Assembly (NCBI GenBank): GCA_964017235.1 | Contig: OZ024938.1 | Location: forward strand, 6,067,454-6,131,453 | DNA from: Sabellastarte sp. h YS-2021 | Lineage: Eukaryota > Annelida > Polychaeta > Sabellida > Sabellidae | Length of the DNA stretch: 64,000 bases | Reading direction: 5' to 3' | In this document: in pieces, positions 33,946-45,499 of the stretch | Layout: every line of letters begins with the position of its first letter | Position numbering within the stretch: position 1 is the stretch's first letter | Made by a program: the position numbers and the translations under genes | The notes under the pieces: model-generated | What the model saw: only the letters and a program-made list of their open reading frames with translations | The model's database searches: none | What the model was told of the DNA's origin: nothing

Positions 33946-35305
33946 CAAGAAATCTCTGTGTATGCGGGCTCGTATATGGAGATGTACACGTATGATGACC
34001 ATGCATGATCCATAGTATCCCCAATTTTCAGGGATACAATGAATAGTTCTTTCTGCAGTTTATATGGACATGTAGTTATTACATTTGGAAAGGAAAAACA
34101 CTATTGGTGGAGGTCTGCACTCCATGAGTACTTTCTAGTTTATTTATTTTTTATTTATCCTTGGCCTTCAGATTATTATAATACCCTTTGTCTTGATTAT
34201 TTACATAAAATTTAAAATTGAAATTTGGTTGCACTGCGATGAATTAGATTTCTATCACAGCTATCTGCAGATGAAAATGAAGAGTGAAAATAATTTACAA
34301 AACAATTTAAATTCTTAATTCTTCTGTATAATACAACTTTGGAAAAGTTGGTTGTTGGTGTGACACAGATTTGTAAGATCTTTTTACAATAGTATTCATA
34401 GGAATCAATGGGTACTTCATTAATATTTTCTAAAAAAAAATATTTCAGAGTAAACATTTCACAAAGTTTATAAAAGAATTTAGACCATAGAAAAGCAGTA
34501 TCAAGTTTAAAAAGAATTTATATACCACAAAAAAGCAGCATCAGTTTTATTGCAGTATTGTGAAGACAGGTACAGTTTACAAAGTGTTGTTACACTTTTG
34601 TTGTGATCTGGGTCTGTGGAGATAAAAGGCCACATAAACTCATTATGTGGCTTTTTATGTTAGGCCCTTGTGTATGTAAAGAAAACAGAATGCATATAAA
34701 GAGGTCGGGCTAGGAGGGATTTGACTTCAAGCAAAGTTTACAAGGCTCTTTCTCTTAGCTTTATGCTGCTTTAAAAGTCAGTACATGTATGAGTACATTA
34801 TAGTAACTGAAACTCCATTATCTGAACTGAAAACTTTTCCTAACTGCAAAGAAACTTGAGCCTTCAGCAAGGCTACCAAATGCCCAATAGATACAGTGTC
34901 TTAAGAGAAGAACTCACAGCAACCAGAAACAGCAACTAAAATTCTCTGCCAGCAACCCAACACACAACCTGACCTACAGATACCTGCCAACACTGACCCA
35001 GCTAAGCCACAGAGGACCTAGGCCCATTCAGTAAAGATACCACCTATGACAGAATCAAAAGGACTCAATGGAATCCCTTTCAGTATCAGTAGGCCAATTT
35101 CAGTGAACAACTACCTCACAACAGAGATCCAAAACAAGATTAGCTGCAGAATATACCACACTCGTCAACCCTAAACCCTTCAGCCATAGCTGCATATCCA
35201 GGCAACAACTTTTTATGCCAAACTACCGTCGATTGACATGGCTGATCCCAGATGCAACTGTCGTACTTCATTTAGAAATCCTCATCAGCCTAGTGGCTTT
35301 GGTAT
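33946..35305. other. Intergenic, nothing firm
   Basis: AT-rich to 34840, then a CA-rich stretch (34840-35300) with codon-like composition but many stops in all frames. It might be another decayed coding segment. No domain recognised. Confidence 0.35.
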
Positions 35306-35309
35306 TTAA

Positions 35310-36563
35310 CCCTATTCATTCCGACATATTTTACAACCTATTCATACCATGTGGGGTCATAAATGACCCTATGTATATTTTTGTGGATTTGCCAATAAAT
35401 TTTTGAGTAATAAATTGATTTTGTTAACCATATTAAAGTTAGTCAATGTAAAATAAGACATTTCACGTGTATTAATCTGGTATTAATAATCAATTATCCA
35501 AACAAAGATACATACAAAGGATAACAAATTCACATTTTTGGCAGTAACATTGCATATACTTATTGGGTAAGTTTTATGTTCCCGAGGTTACAGAAATGAC
35601 AAACGATTCTTTACATTAATTGCATGTTTCTACAAACCTACTGGTAAATGAAAAGAACTGTGTTGGGAATAATCATTTACTTTATAGCAATACAGTTGAC
35701 ATGAAAGTATAACCATGCTAAGACCAGTTGTTATCTTAATAACATCAAATTGTAAATTTACTTTTGAAAATTAATTTATTGCATGACACAAGATCAGTGC
35801 CTCCCTATCACTTCAATGACAATTATGTATCATTTTGGACATTACAGAGAACTGGTTATCAATTTAGACATTCTGATCAACTACATTTTGAAATATTTTG
35901 TTTGGAGCATAGTGGGATGCTGCAGTTGAACATCAACAGCTGACTACCCAGTTAGATTCACAACAGATTAAATTATAGTTCCTTTGACATTTATAGCCCT
36001 GACATTTCTTTTAGTCATGCAGACAGGCTGCATCATTATTTTGACCTACAATATCTTTTCTGCACCATCTTTATAGCCTGTTGTAACCTTTGTAACTCTT
36101 ATTTTTAATAGGGCACAGGAATGTTATGATTGAATTTCTATGGCACCGACAAAATACTTTTTCGCAGTCCACATCCATTTGCCCTCCATAGCCCCAACCC
36201 ACCTATATTCTAAATCTTTCCTACCTTTATTCTAAATCTTTCCTACTTTCTACAATGCTAGCTATTATTTGTATTTCAGCCACATTTCCATTCAGCAAGA
36301 CAAAATAAATTTCTGCTTTATTTTATTAGATAATGATTTGTACAAAATGCTCTATTTTAGCTTGGTTATTTATGACCGCAGGAGTAATTACCATATTCTT
36401 TTGTGAACATCTTATACATGAATTCGTTTGTCTTGGTTTGCAAAATGTTGGTAAAAGACTAACAAATTCATGAAATATGATAAAGAAAATTGAACATATT
36501 AAAATTTTATCAAGCATTTGTAGTGTGCGGGTTCAAAAAAGACCCCAAGTGGTATGAAAAAAG
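35310..36563. mobile_element. Candidate piggyBac-like non-autonomous element (TTAA flanks)
   Basis: TTAA occurs directly outside both ends (35306-35309 and 36564-36567). Near the left end TTCATACCATGTGGGGTCAT and, inverted near the right end, GACCCCAAGTGGTATGAA form an imperfect inverted repeat. The left end seems to carry an extra partial copy of the CCTATTCAT word. The ~1.25 kb interior is AT-rich without a transposase. TTAA target sites are the hallmark of piggyBac, but the terminal repeats here are imperfect. Confidence 0.4.
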
Positions 36564-36829
36564 TTAATCACAGGCTGTGACCTATATGTGGGTTCAACCA
36601 TTACAATTGACAAAACTGAGGGCCAACTTTGACCTTTGATCTTTGACCCAACATTGTTTCTGTTACACACATTAAGTTTAGAGAAAAGGCCCACAAATCC
36701 CAGTTACCCCAATTTATGAAATCACTCCAACACACAGGTCACAGCAGATCCATATACCAGGGGAGCAGTTTGTAGTTTTTTTTGTTTGGTATTGCCTCAT
36801 TTTGAAGATGTTGTGGTTTTATGAGACAT

Positions 36830-38330
36830 TTGATCAGTGTGGAGGCGTGGAGTGTCTAAAAGGCTTAAAGGCTGAGCTGAGTAGCCTGGACTTTGATGAA
36901 GTGCTTTTTAGGACGTTGCACATATCATAGGAAATTGTACATATCATTTTTGATTCTCCCCCCAGCTGCCAATCAATTTTTTTCAGAACCAGAATATCCC
37001 ACCAGAAAGAACAACAGGTGTCATCTTCATTAGAATCTGGTCCTACTTTGTGATGTTGGTTTTCAAATTTCAAAGATCACTGATACAGGATTCAATTTTC
37101 TTGAAGCATTCCACCTGCTGTTCGGGGTTGTTGGGATTCGTTGGGAGATATACCTGGCTATCATCTGCAAACAAATGAAAAATGATGCCATGAGATCGAA
37201 TAATATCTCCTGTGGGCCTGGTATACTGAGAATACAAGACTGGTCCTTATACCGATCCTTGGGGAACATAACAATCCAAGGGGCAACTGTGTGACATCAC
37301 TACAGCAAGGCTTACCCTTTGAGATGTTCCTGACAGCTATGACTTGAACCATTTGAGTGCAGTGCCAATGATGCAAAACATATGTTCCGGCCTATTTATC
37401 ATAATTTTATGGTCAACAGTGTCAAAATGCTGCATATAGATCTAACAAAGCAAGCAACACTGTCCTTTTGTCATGCATGCGTAAAAGGATCTCATCAAAG
37501 ATTTTAATAAATGCTGTCTCAGTACTGTCATTTGGATGGTAAGCTGACTGCAGGGGTTCCTGTAAGTCCTTTGCCTCCACAAAGTCCTTAATTTGACCAG
37601 TGACAGCTCTTTCAGTTAATTTTGACATGAATTTTAGGTTAAACACGGGCCTGTAATTTTTGTATGTCAGTTCCAAACCAGGTTTCTTCAAAAGTGGAGT
37701 TACTACAGCATCTTTGAAAAATGAAGGTACATCACCCTTGGTGAGAGATGAGTTTATGATTCTTGTAATAACTGGAAGAAATTCATTTGAGCACTGCTTG
37801 AGAACAGAGGTGGGGATTGGATCTTCTCCACAAGACTTTGTTGTGACCATCTGCAAGAGTTTTGTAACATCATCCTCTGAAAGACAATCAAAGTTTTCAA
37901 GTGGGGATTCACCAGAAACGGAAAGATCGTGACTAGAGAAATCACACGTGTTCTCAAATGTGTCCCTTAATTTTTTGAGTTTTTGTCTAAAAGACCTTCA
38001 CAAACCAGTTTGCAAGATCTTCTGTAGATTCATCGGGTGGCAATGGCATTTCAGTAGCTTTGTTCAATAGTGAGTTTGTGATGTGGATACATGTTGGCAC
38101 AAATATATTGAGGAGCTCTGTAAATGACTCTGGATGGTCTTTTTTTGCATCATCTAAATGGAAATTAAAGTCACCAACAACCAGAAGTTTTCCATCAGTG
38201 TGATTATTATCTGAAGTTGCTTTGAAAATTCTTCACGACACATACTGACTGGGACATTTTGAATACAGGGTGGTCTATAAATCACTGCAAGATTGATGAC
38301 TGTGTTTAAGAGATTTTAGCTTGACATTCA
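36830..38330 (-). pseudogene. CR1/L2-like LINE fragment: endonuclease end plus RT
   Basis: Minus-strand order: AVIYRPPC (about 38270) and LLVVGDFNFHLDD (about 38160-38200), both APE-type endonuclease motifs. Then the RT N-terminus in the open frame 37422-37856 (GEDPIPTSVLKQC, YRPVFNLKFMSKLTE, LQSAYHPNDSTETAF, ALLDLYAAF). Then LFADDSQVYLPTNP with the catalytic FADD near 37150-37200 in a shifted frame. The domain order is that of a Jockey-superfamily ORF2. Several frameshifts and stops make it dead, and the C-terminal WNSLP-type block is not recognisable. It appears to be a different, more complete family member than the 3' fragments elsewhere. Confidence 0.85.
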
Positions 38331-39695
38331 TGCAACCCAACCACAGAAAGCCAACCACACTAGACTATGAATTTATTGCACATACTCAGCCATACGTAGC
38401 TAGTGTATCATAAGTGCTATAAAATCACATTAGAATAGAGTATGAACTGAAATATATATTGTACGCATGATGATCCTCAATGATCAGGTGTTTGTGAATC
38501 CGCCTGCCAATATATATTTGTGATTTATTTATGCCAGACTTTTACAACTACAATTTAACTGTATATTTTTTCTAAACCGAAGAACAGAAATAACACTTTT
38601 TGCATAATGTCTATGAAGGCTGTAGTATTCTAAAATTTAACAAGGCCAAAAAAGGTGTCTTGACTGAGTTAACTATTTGTTATACTTACCCCCAAATTAT
38701 TAAAAGCAGATCTGATTATTAATATTTTATCTTGATAACATCATGTATGTTGCACAACAATATATCATATACTTTTCTCAATATTGTGGTACTTCTAAAA
38801 GCTTTAGTTTCATTTTAAGTATTTACAAACTATAATCATATTCCATCAGTCAGTATCTATCCCAAACATTTAAATATCCTTATAAGTAACTGATGAAAAC
38901 ACTCTTTTGAAACATACTTATATACTCTAGTATTGATATCTCCCCACTTTCTTTGTAATATTTATGTGGATTGGAATATTTATGTTGTTTCTCATTGTGG
39001 TAAGCACAAAAAGTGGATAAAAGGGCTAGGAGTTCATTGAGTTCATTTAAATAAAGAAAGGTTATTTCACCAACAACAACTCTTTAAGGTGTGACATGGT
39101 ATGAATAGTTGGTTTGTTGTGGATAATGCAGACAAACTATCTAGTCATTTACATGTCTTGATTTTTGAGGGGGTCATAGTGGGGTAGTTGTAACACCCTC
39201 TCATCCGACCTCTGAGATCTGTGTTTGTATTTCAATCAAACAATAAGTGGGAAAGCTGGTGGATGCTTGCCATTGGTCGGCAGTTTACAGTAGAGAATGT
39301 CGACTAATTGTATGAATTGGTTTCATCCCCCTTCTAATTACATGTCACAATGTAACAGATAACAAGGTACAAGGCATGACATCAAACACTATTTAGAATA
39401 TCTGTTTCTTTATTTTCTGGGGTCTGGTCTCTTTAGATTGATCTACATTGCATGAGACTAAAAGATACAGCAAAATGTACCTTCCTAATTTCATATTATG
39501 TTGTATCCTGGAAAATGTCAATGTGGTTTTTTTTCATTCTTAAGATTTTTAGCCAAGTGTTGTTAATCAAATGGTTACTACACGCATATCTGAGAACAAG
39601 TTATTGATGTACTTTTGAGAATTGTGTCCATGATAAAGTTGCTGAAATGAACGGCCAAACTTCCTGTTATACCTACAATTACCTACAGCCTTTGA
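38331..39695. other. Intergenic; SINE tail at about 39255
   Basis: AT-rich. The only match is the plus-strand tail GAAAGCTGGTGGATGCTTGC with CGGCAGTTTACAGTA (about 39250-39300), shared with the SINE family at 18690. No gene. Confidence 0.45.
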
Positions 39696-39795
39696 GTTGG
39701 GGTGAGTGACTTAGTGAGTGAGCAAGTACGTAAGTAAATAAATAAATAACTAAATAAGTAAGTGAGTAACTGAGTGAGAATATAAGTAAGTAAGA
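39696..39795. repeat. GTAA/GTGA-type tetranucleotide microsatellite
   Basis: Imperfect GTGA, GTAA and ATAA units run for ~95 bp. A LINE-like tail (TTTATAAAGCGCC ... CTCTAAGACGCTG) follows at 39798-39845, suggesting an insertion tail next to a simple repeat. Confidence 0.8.
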
Positions 39796-40452
39796 AGCAT
39801 TTATAAAGCGCCAAAATTGATGTAAACATCCTCTAAGACGCTGTTGTCCAAAAAGGGATAGTCCAGTTCCAAAAAGGGTGAGTGTCTATATTAGCATCAG
39901 GTAGGGAAGATAGGCTATTGTGGAGGATAGGCTAACATAACAATGTCTTCTCTTCCTACTCAGTCTTTGTCATCTAACTGGAATAGAACTTAGACTTAAA
40001 TTAACATTAGACAGTCTTACAGACAGGACACTCAAAACGGACATATGAAGTTTTCCGTTTGCCGGTTATATAACTGTTCTGGTTGCATGAAAGTCCACCC
40101 CTGTAATAGTGTATAATTCAGAATAACAAAAGAAACACAACACAGAATGTTTGCAACCCCAGATCTGCCTTATAAAAACCTCACAAACAAGGAAAACTCT
40201 CCTGAATATGTCTTTGAATGACTGTACAACCCTGTTTGTATTATGTATACATAGCATGTAACACAGATTTCAGTGTATAAATGATGCATGTTTTCAACCA
40301 TATTCATTTATAAATCAAACTCTGACTGGATACAAGAATGTATGCATAATGACCTTATTTGATGACATGTTTCAAAGTGGGGCCTGTGGTATACCTCTCA
40401 TCTATTTATTTAGATAGAAACGGAGATTATTTTGTCTGACTGTATATCTAAG

Positions 40453-40560
40453 AGGCAAGAAACTTTGTGTCTTTTACACTGGTAGAACTTTTGTCCCAAA
40501 TTCCCAAGGGCAAGAAACTTTGTGTCTTTTACACTGGCAGAACTTTTGTCCCAAATTGCA
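40453..40560 (+). repeat. Two-unit ~53-bp tandem repeat
   Basis: GGCAAGAAACTTTGTGTCTT followed by TTACACTGG and AGAACTTTTGTCCCAAATT occurs twice in a row with one internal base difference. Confidence 0.85.
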
Positions 40561-40599
40561 AGTGAGATGTCCTACTTTCATAGATATTTTGTAAGATCT

Positions 40600-40905
40600 G
40601 TCTGTAAATTTTGCATGCTATTGCTTTCTGGGGCCATACATGCTAATACTTTATTCACGTTACCGGCGGTATCACCCGCGGTAACCTGCGTTTGGTGGAA
40701 CGATGTTGCTTCTCGATGACCAATGATGGTTAAAAAGCCGTGTCCAATCAGTAGCCCTCTGCCTGTAGTGTGAACAACTTGGATGAAATGGGGTGACCTG
40801 GGGGCGGTTCCGGAGGCAAGAAAAACTTCTAACCACCTGTAATGTGAATGGGACATAAAGTTTTAAACTGTAAAGAATTACCCGCCCATCATATCAAAGT
40901 TACTT
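40600..40905 (+). repeat. Dispersed repeat flanking Harbinger B on the left
   Basis: AATTTTGCATGCTATTGCTT, GGGGCCATACATGCTAATAC, GGTTGCTTCTCGATGACCAA-like words and CATATCAAAGTTACTTT occur here and again in the same order and orientation at 53020-53310, just beyond the other end of element B. The second half belongs to the repeat also seen at 3280 and 22660. Confidence 0.8.
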
Positions 40906-40920
40906 TGACTGTATATCTAA

Positions 40921-41560
40921 TGTGGGTGTTCCACCACATGACTAAGGCTCCCGATTAAGGGTTTTGGGGGGTCGGAAATATTTGCTTAGTCCCAGACCTT
41001 CTGTAAGGGTCGGTTGGGGCCGTGTGAAAAATCAAACATGTTTGATACTTCTCATGACTACAACCGATTCATATTTCCCGCCGTCAACAAAATGTCCAGT
41101 CCCAGGCGTCATCAGGCCTCCTCAGACCCAAATTTACACAGTCCTGTGTTGTCCCAGGCCGCCTGCGACCTTTAGTCCCAGACCTCCCTAGCTTAGTCCC
41201 AGGAGGCTGGTTGTTAATCCCAGACTCAAATATGATGCGTATGAATTTCATGCGTGTGAAAGTGGGTCGGTTGCATTAGTCCCCGGAAGCCTCAGATCGT
41301 CTGCGGTGTCCTGGGACCCAAAAATCAAGGTCTGGGACTAAGCCCCGACTAAGGGTAACCGACCCTAACCGATCCAAACCGGCCTCCCCAGGACGCCTGG
41401 GACAGCACAAATTTAGTCTGCGACAGTCTGAGGACGCCCCAGGAGGCCTGGGACTAACAACCGATTAAGAACTGACTGTTTTCCGCGCGTCGGAAATTAA
41501 AACGAGGCAATAAGCAGGTCTGGGACTATATAAGCAACCGCGCACACTTTGTCATTGTTA
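40921..41560. repeat. Left subterminal zone of Harbinger B
   Basis: Homologous to 27600-28235 of element A in inverted orientation. It has many GGGACTAAG/CTTAGTCCCAG and GCCTCCTCAG words and a decayed version of the palindrome (AATCAAACATGTTTGATACT near 41028-41047). It probably contains the MADF promoter just inside, but no core promoter could be fixed. Confidence 0.75.
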
Positions 41561-41707
41561 CTGACTGTTTGGCTACTGAGAGACGTGTGTCACTGATTTG
41601 TAGGGGTTTTCAATTTTTATTTTATATATATTATACTTGAGCTTAAGCCAAATTTCACAGTTAGGAGACACATTTTACTATTTTTTTATTATTTTATCGA
41701 CTGGATC

Positions 41708-42878
41708 ATGAGAAAAGAAAAAGGAGGGAAGAGAGGAAGGAAAAAGATGGATGAGAGGGAGAAGGAAAGTCAAGTAGAGGAGAGGAGTGAAGTTATTAGA
41801 GAAGAAGGAACTGAGAGGAGAGAGGAGGAGATTGAGGAAGGTCCAGCTATTGGGGAAGTTGTGGCAGAAGAAGACAGGTGTGAAGAAGATCCGGAGTGCC
41901 ATTCTTCAGCCAAGAGAGCCAGGGTGTGTGCCACTTTTACAGACAGTGAGGAAGTTTCCATTGTGGAATTTGTAAAGCTGCACCCAGAACTGTATGACAA
42001 GGAACATTCACGTTTCCACGACAGGAACAGAAGAGAGGCTCTCTGGGCAGAAATATCTGCAGATTTCAAGCTCCAGCCATTTGATGTGAGACGCTGGTTT
42101 GAGTCCCAGCGAACCCATTATGGAAAGCTGTCTAAGCTCCAATCTGGCCAAGCCCCGAGGAAGATGACCAAGAGACAGTCCTGGGTCTACCAACAGATGG
42201 GTTTTCTCAAAACCCACATCAGAAGAAAGGGGGCCAACAGAAGTTCAGGTTTTGAGGCCAGTCCAAATACCAGCAGGCAGGACGAATCACACGGGTCAAC
42301 TACTGACACAGAACACCTCGAGTCCAGTGTCCTGAGGGAGAGGAGTCAGTCCATCATTACATCAACACCCGTTTCAACTACAAGATTCTCGAACACTTTG
42401 AGCAGATGAGGACACTTATCTCAGGTTTTCTGCATCAGAAGTCAGACAGGCAGCCCTTCTTTGACTACGTGGCATCAGAGGCCGAAAAGATGACTCAAGA
42501 AGAATTTAAAGAATTAAAGGGCAAGATATTTAGAGACATCGAAACTATTAAGGGCAACCGTAGATGTCAGCCATTGCCCAGAAGATCAGCCACTGTTACC
42601 ACGGAGTCCCACAGGGTCGGCCTACTGCCAACAACCACTCCACAGGCGTATAGTTCCACTCAAGCAGCAGCTAGCAGCAGTTTTGTGTACTATACACCAA
42701 GCCCCATTGGCTTCAGCAACCCTACATCTGTCCTAACTGTACAGGACGAAGGGAGCAGACACATGGAATCTTTAGCCAGCTACCAGATCTGACATCAACA
42801 CAGATCGTCGAGCAGCCTCAGCAGCAGCAGCAACAACCGCAGCAGCAGCTCTTTACTATCACCACTTCAGCTCAGTAG
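41708..42878 (+). pseudogene. MADF (Myb/SANT-like) Harbinger partner gene, frameshifted
   Basis: Starts ATG 41708 (MRKEKGGKRGRKKM), with a Glu/Arg-rich acidic-basic N-terminus and a nuclear-localisation-like KRAR. A MADF domain follows at about residues 78-165 (SIVEFVKLHPELYDKEHSRF, WAEIS, RRWFESQRTHYGKLSKL), then KRQSWVYQQMGF and a Ser/Thr-rich region. Near 42375-42380 a net loss of four bases relative to element A shifts the frame. The correct continuation (KILEHF, MRTLISGFLHQKSDRQ) is read from about 42376 in the second frame. A further shift near 42765 separates the Gln-rich C-terminus, which reaches a stop at 42876-42878. Its likely role is a DNA-binding partner of the transposase, by analogy with other Harbinger elements. 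Confidence 0.88.
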
Positions 42879-42899
42879 CCATCCAGTCAGGGTGGGTCT

Positions 42900-43990
42900 T
42901 TGACCTGCCAGGCCCTTTTCAGGGCCACCAAATCTTCCAAAAACAATTATTCAGGTACATGTTATTCCAATTCCCCTCCCAAAACAAAAAAGTTCAGTAC
43001 AAATACTTATCACAAGAAAAAAAAGTTAAAGTCCAACACCTACACTACCCCAAACATGAAACAAATAACCCATTGTACCACATATAACAAAAAAGGCCAC
43101 ATAAAAAAAATAAAAATAACTCCCAATATGGCCATTAATCAGACCATTTTTAGATTAAACTCCATGGGACAGTTTAAAATCTGTAATTGAAAAGTCCAAC
43201 ACTTACACCTTCCCTAGAGTTAAAAGGCATTATTACATACTTGCCAACCCACCAACAGACAAACCCAATTACCAAACATAACCCCCAAATAACAAACCCA
43301 GTAAGAAACCCAACATCCATCTAGCAATAATAAACCCAACCCCAGTAACCACCAACCAAGAAACCCAAAAACCCAAAATTAAATAGAACCCATGCCAACG
43401 AACTGACAAACTATTTTGCAAACACAATCCCCCATTATTGAAAACAAAACTAGTTTCATGGTTATATTTTCTGCATTTTTGTGATTAGAAGTGAAGATTT
43501 AAAATTGAAGATTTCCATAAAAACATTTCTGCTACAAATACATTTTCAACCCATGAACAAAAAAAGTGTTGAAATTAGGAGGTGGATTTCCAAATATACA
43601 AAAAAAATAATTCAATTTAGGATATTATGTGTGACTTTGTGTTTTGCTTTTGTTTAACACTGGGTTTGTCTGATTGTTGGGTGAGTAACTTGTGTTTGTC
43701 TGTTTGTCCGTCTGAACAAGTTATGTTTGGCATGGGGTTTGTCTGTTTGTCCGTCAGTACAAGTTATGTTTGGCATGGGGTTTGTCTGTTTGTCCGTCGG
43801 TACAAGTTATGTTTGGCATGGGGTTTGTCTGTTTGTCCGTCTGTACAAGTTATGTTTGGCACGGGGTTTGTCTGTTTGTCCATCTGAACAAGTTATGTTT
43901 GGCATGGGGTTTGTCTGTCTGTAGCAAGCATAGCTGATTAATTGTTTTTGGAATATTTGGTAGTCCTGAAAAGGACTGTTTGTTAGTCCT
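42900..43990. repeat. Inverted central region of Harbinger B
   Basis: Between the two convergent stop codons, the edges are inverted copies. TTTTCAGGGCCACCAAATCT with TCCAAAAACAATTA on the left (about 42915-42952) matches the reverse complement of about 43935-43985. Inside lie a C-rich minisatellite (43236-43345; CAAACCCAATTACCAAACAT) and a G-rich array (43640-43925; about five 43-bp units of TTATGTTTGGCATGGGGTTT plus GTCTGTTTGTCCGTC). Long periodic frames in the G-rich array are artefacts. Confidence 0.85.
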
Positions 43991-44035
43991 GAAAAGGACT
44001 GTTATAGTTAGTCCTGAAAAGGACTGTTTACTGCC
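43961..44035 (-). repeat. Three tandem stem-loops in the transposase 3'UTR
   Basis: Three copies of AGTCCTGAAAAGGACT, each a 6-bp stem with a GAAA loop, follow the transposase stop. Element A has two such hairpins in the same place. The GAAA (or, on the other strand, TTTC) loop and conserved position suggest an RNA-level role or a recombination-generated repeat. Confidence 0.7.
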
Positions 44036-44042
44036 ACAGGAC

Positions 44043-45180
44043 TTATATTCTGCCATCTTGCCAGGCCACTGCTCCCTCATTATTGAAGTAGTCCTTCAGG
44101 TAATCCCTCTGTCTTTTGGCCTCTCTAGCAGGGTTTCTGTCTTGGCCACCACCAGCAGCACCACCAATCAATCCACAATCACCATGCACATCATCATCAT
44201 CATCCTCCCCAGGCTGCTGACCAGCAGGTTGACCTTGATACTGGCTTCTGAGTATGTTGTGCAGAACGACACAGGTCATGACCACTTCTCTAACTGTTTC
44301 TGGGGGTAGTTCAATGGTGGTCCTCATCACTCTAAATCTTGAGACCAGGATGCCAAAAGCGTTCTCCACAACTCTCCTGACCCTTGATATTCTATAGTTG
44401 GCAATCCTTTCCTCTCTTGTTAACAGCCTTCTTCCATAGGGTTTCATGAGCCAGGTCTTCAGGGCAAAAGCATCATCTGCCAGAATGAAGTAGGGGACAT
44501 CTCTACCACCCTGGGTTATAGGAGCTGGGTCAGGGAAGCCTATCCTGCCATCTTCAATCCTCCTTTTCAGCTGAGAGGCATTAAATATCTGGGCATCTGA
44601 GCAAGATCCAGCTGTACCCACATCCACCCATCTGAACTTGTACTGTCCATCTACAAGGGCCAACATGACAATGGAAAAGAACCCCTTGTAGTTGTAGTAG
44701 AGGGCTCCAGAGTTCTTGGGTTTCTTCAGGGCCACATGCTTCCCATCCAGGGCTCCTAGGGCATGTGGAACATTCCACCTGATCCTGAATTCCCTCTCCA
44801 GTTCTTTCCACTCATCTGGGGTAGTAGGACATTTGAGGTACTCTCTGATGAACTCATCCTGGATGGCCCTGCAGACCTCTGGTAGAAACTTGGAAATGGT
44901 GGATCTTCCAACCCTGAACTGACAGGATAATGATGTGTATGACTCTCCAGTGGCCAGATATCAGATGGTGAGGGCTAACTTCTCCCCAACACTGAGCTCT
45001 GTAGTTGGTGGCCTGCCTGGCTAGACGTGGTTCCAGTCTGGTCTTCATCATTTCAAAGAATTCTGGGGTCATCCTCATGTAGTTGGTGAATCCTGGAATG
45101 TCTGTGGCATACAGATCAGCCATAATGTTGTGGTAGGCCCCCCTCTCCTCTCTCTGCAGTAGCCATGGCCTGACCCACAT
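44043..45180 (-). pseudogene. HARBI1-like DDE transposase with frameshift and stop
   Basis: Starts near ATG 45178-45180 (MWVRPWLLQREERGAYHN) and may extend in frame further up through a Pro-rich stretch to about 45235, where a possible splice acceptor lies. A helix-turn-helix-like N-terminal half (MRMTPEFFEMMKTRLEP) follows. A frameshift at about 44985-45000 moves to the frame VGEKLALTI, in which TGA (44961-44963) replaces what is probably an Arg codon. The rest is open: GRSTISKFLPEVCRAIQDEF, first catalytic Asp in GALDGKHV, second Asp in ILADDAFALKTW, Glu in RRVVENAFGIL, and a stop at 44043-44045. It would be a complete DDE nuclease but for the two lesions, and is unlikely to be active. Confidence 0.9.
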
Positions 45181-45240
45181 GTTGTGTCTTTTTGTAGGTC
45201 TCTGTATGGGTGCTGGTGGTGCTGGTGGTGGTTGCTGTGC

Positions 45241-45494
45241 TTGACATAAAAAAATGGAAATACATGATTATTTGTAACTGAATAAAAACCAAAAAAGACC
45301 TAAGTTGTTGTTGAATCTGTCTTCCATTAAAAGGTGGCATCCTGCTGTGTTCCTAGAAAAGCAATGGTGATTAGATCACGAATTTTATATATATATACCC
45401 AGAAAATCCAGCAACTTTGCAAAACAATAATCGGGGATCCTGGTCTGGGGAAGACTGAGGAGGCCTGAGGACGCCAGGACTTAATCGTGGGTTA
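45241..45494. other. 5' region of Harbinger B transposase
   Basis: An ATG at 45338-45340 opens MPPFNGRQIQQQL, followed by AG|GTCTTTT, a possible donor. A T-rich tract ending TTATGTCAAG is a possible acceptor about 60 bp downstream. The phases I tried do not join to the transposase frame, so a short first exon is only a possibility. From 45420 subterminal GAGGCCTGAGGA words begin, running into the LTR insertion site. Confidence 0.35.
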
Positions 45495-45499
45495 GTCGG

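Noticed and set aside
36834-37376. Several short minus-strand proteins
   Set aside because: Fragments in wrong frames of the degraded LINE reverse transcriptase; the true frame shows the FADD motif.
43627-43924. Plus-strand frames with CLSVCPSVQVMFG-type repeats
   Set aside because: Again the reading of a 43-bp minisatellite unit; no start, no domain, same pattern in the other Harbinger copy.
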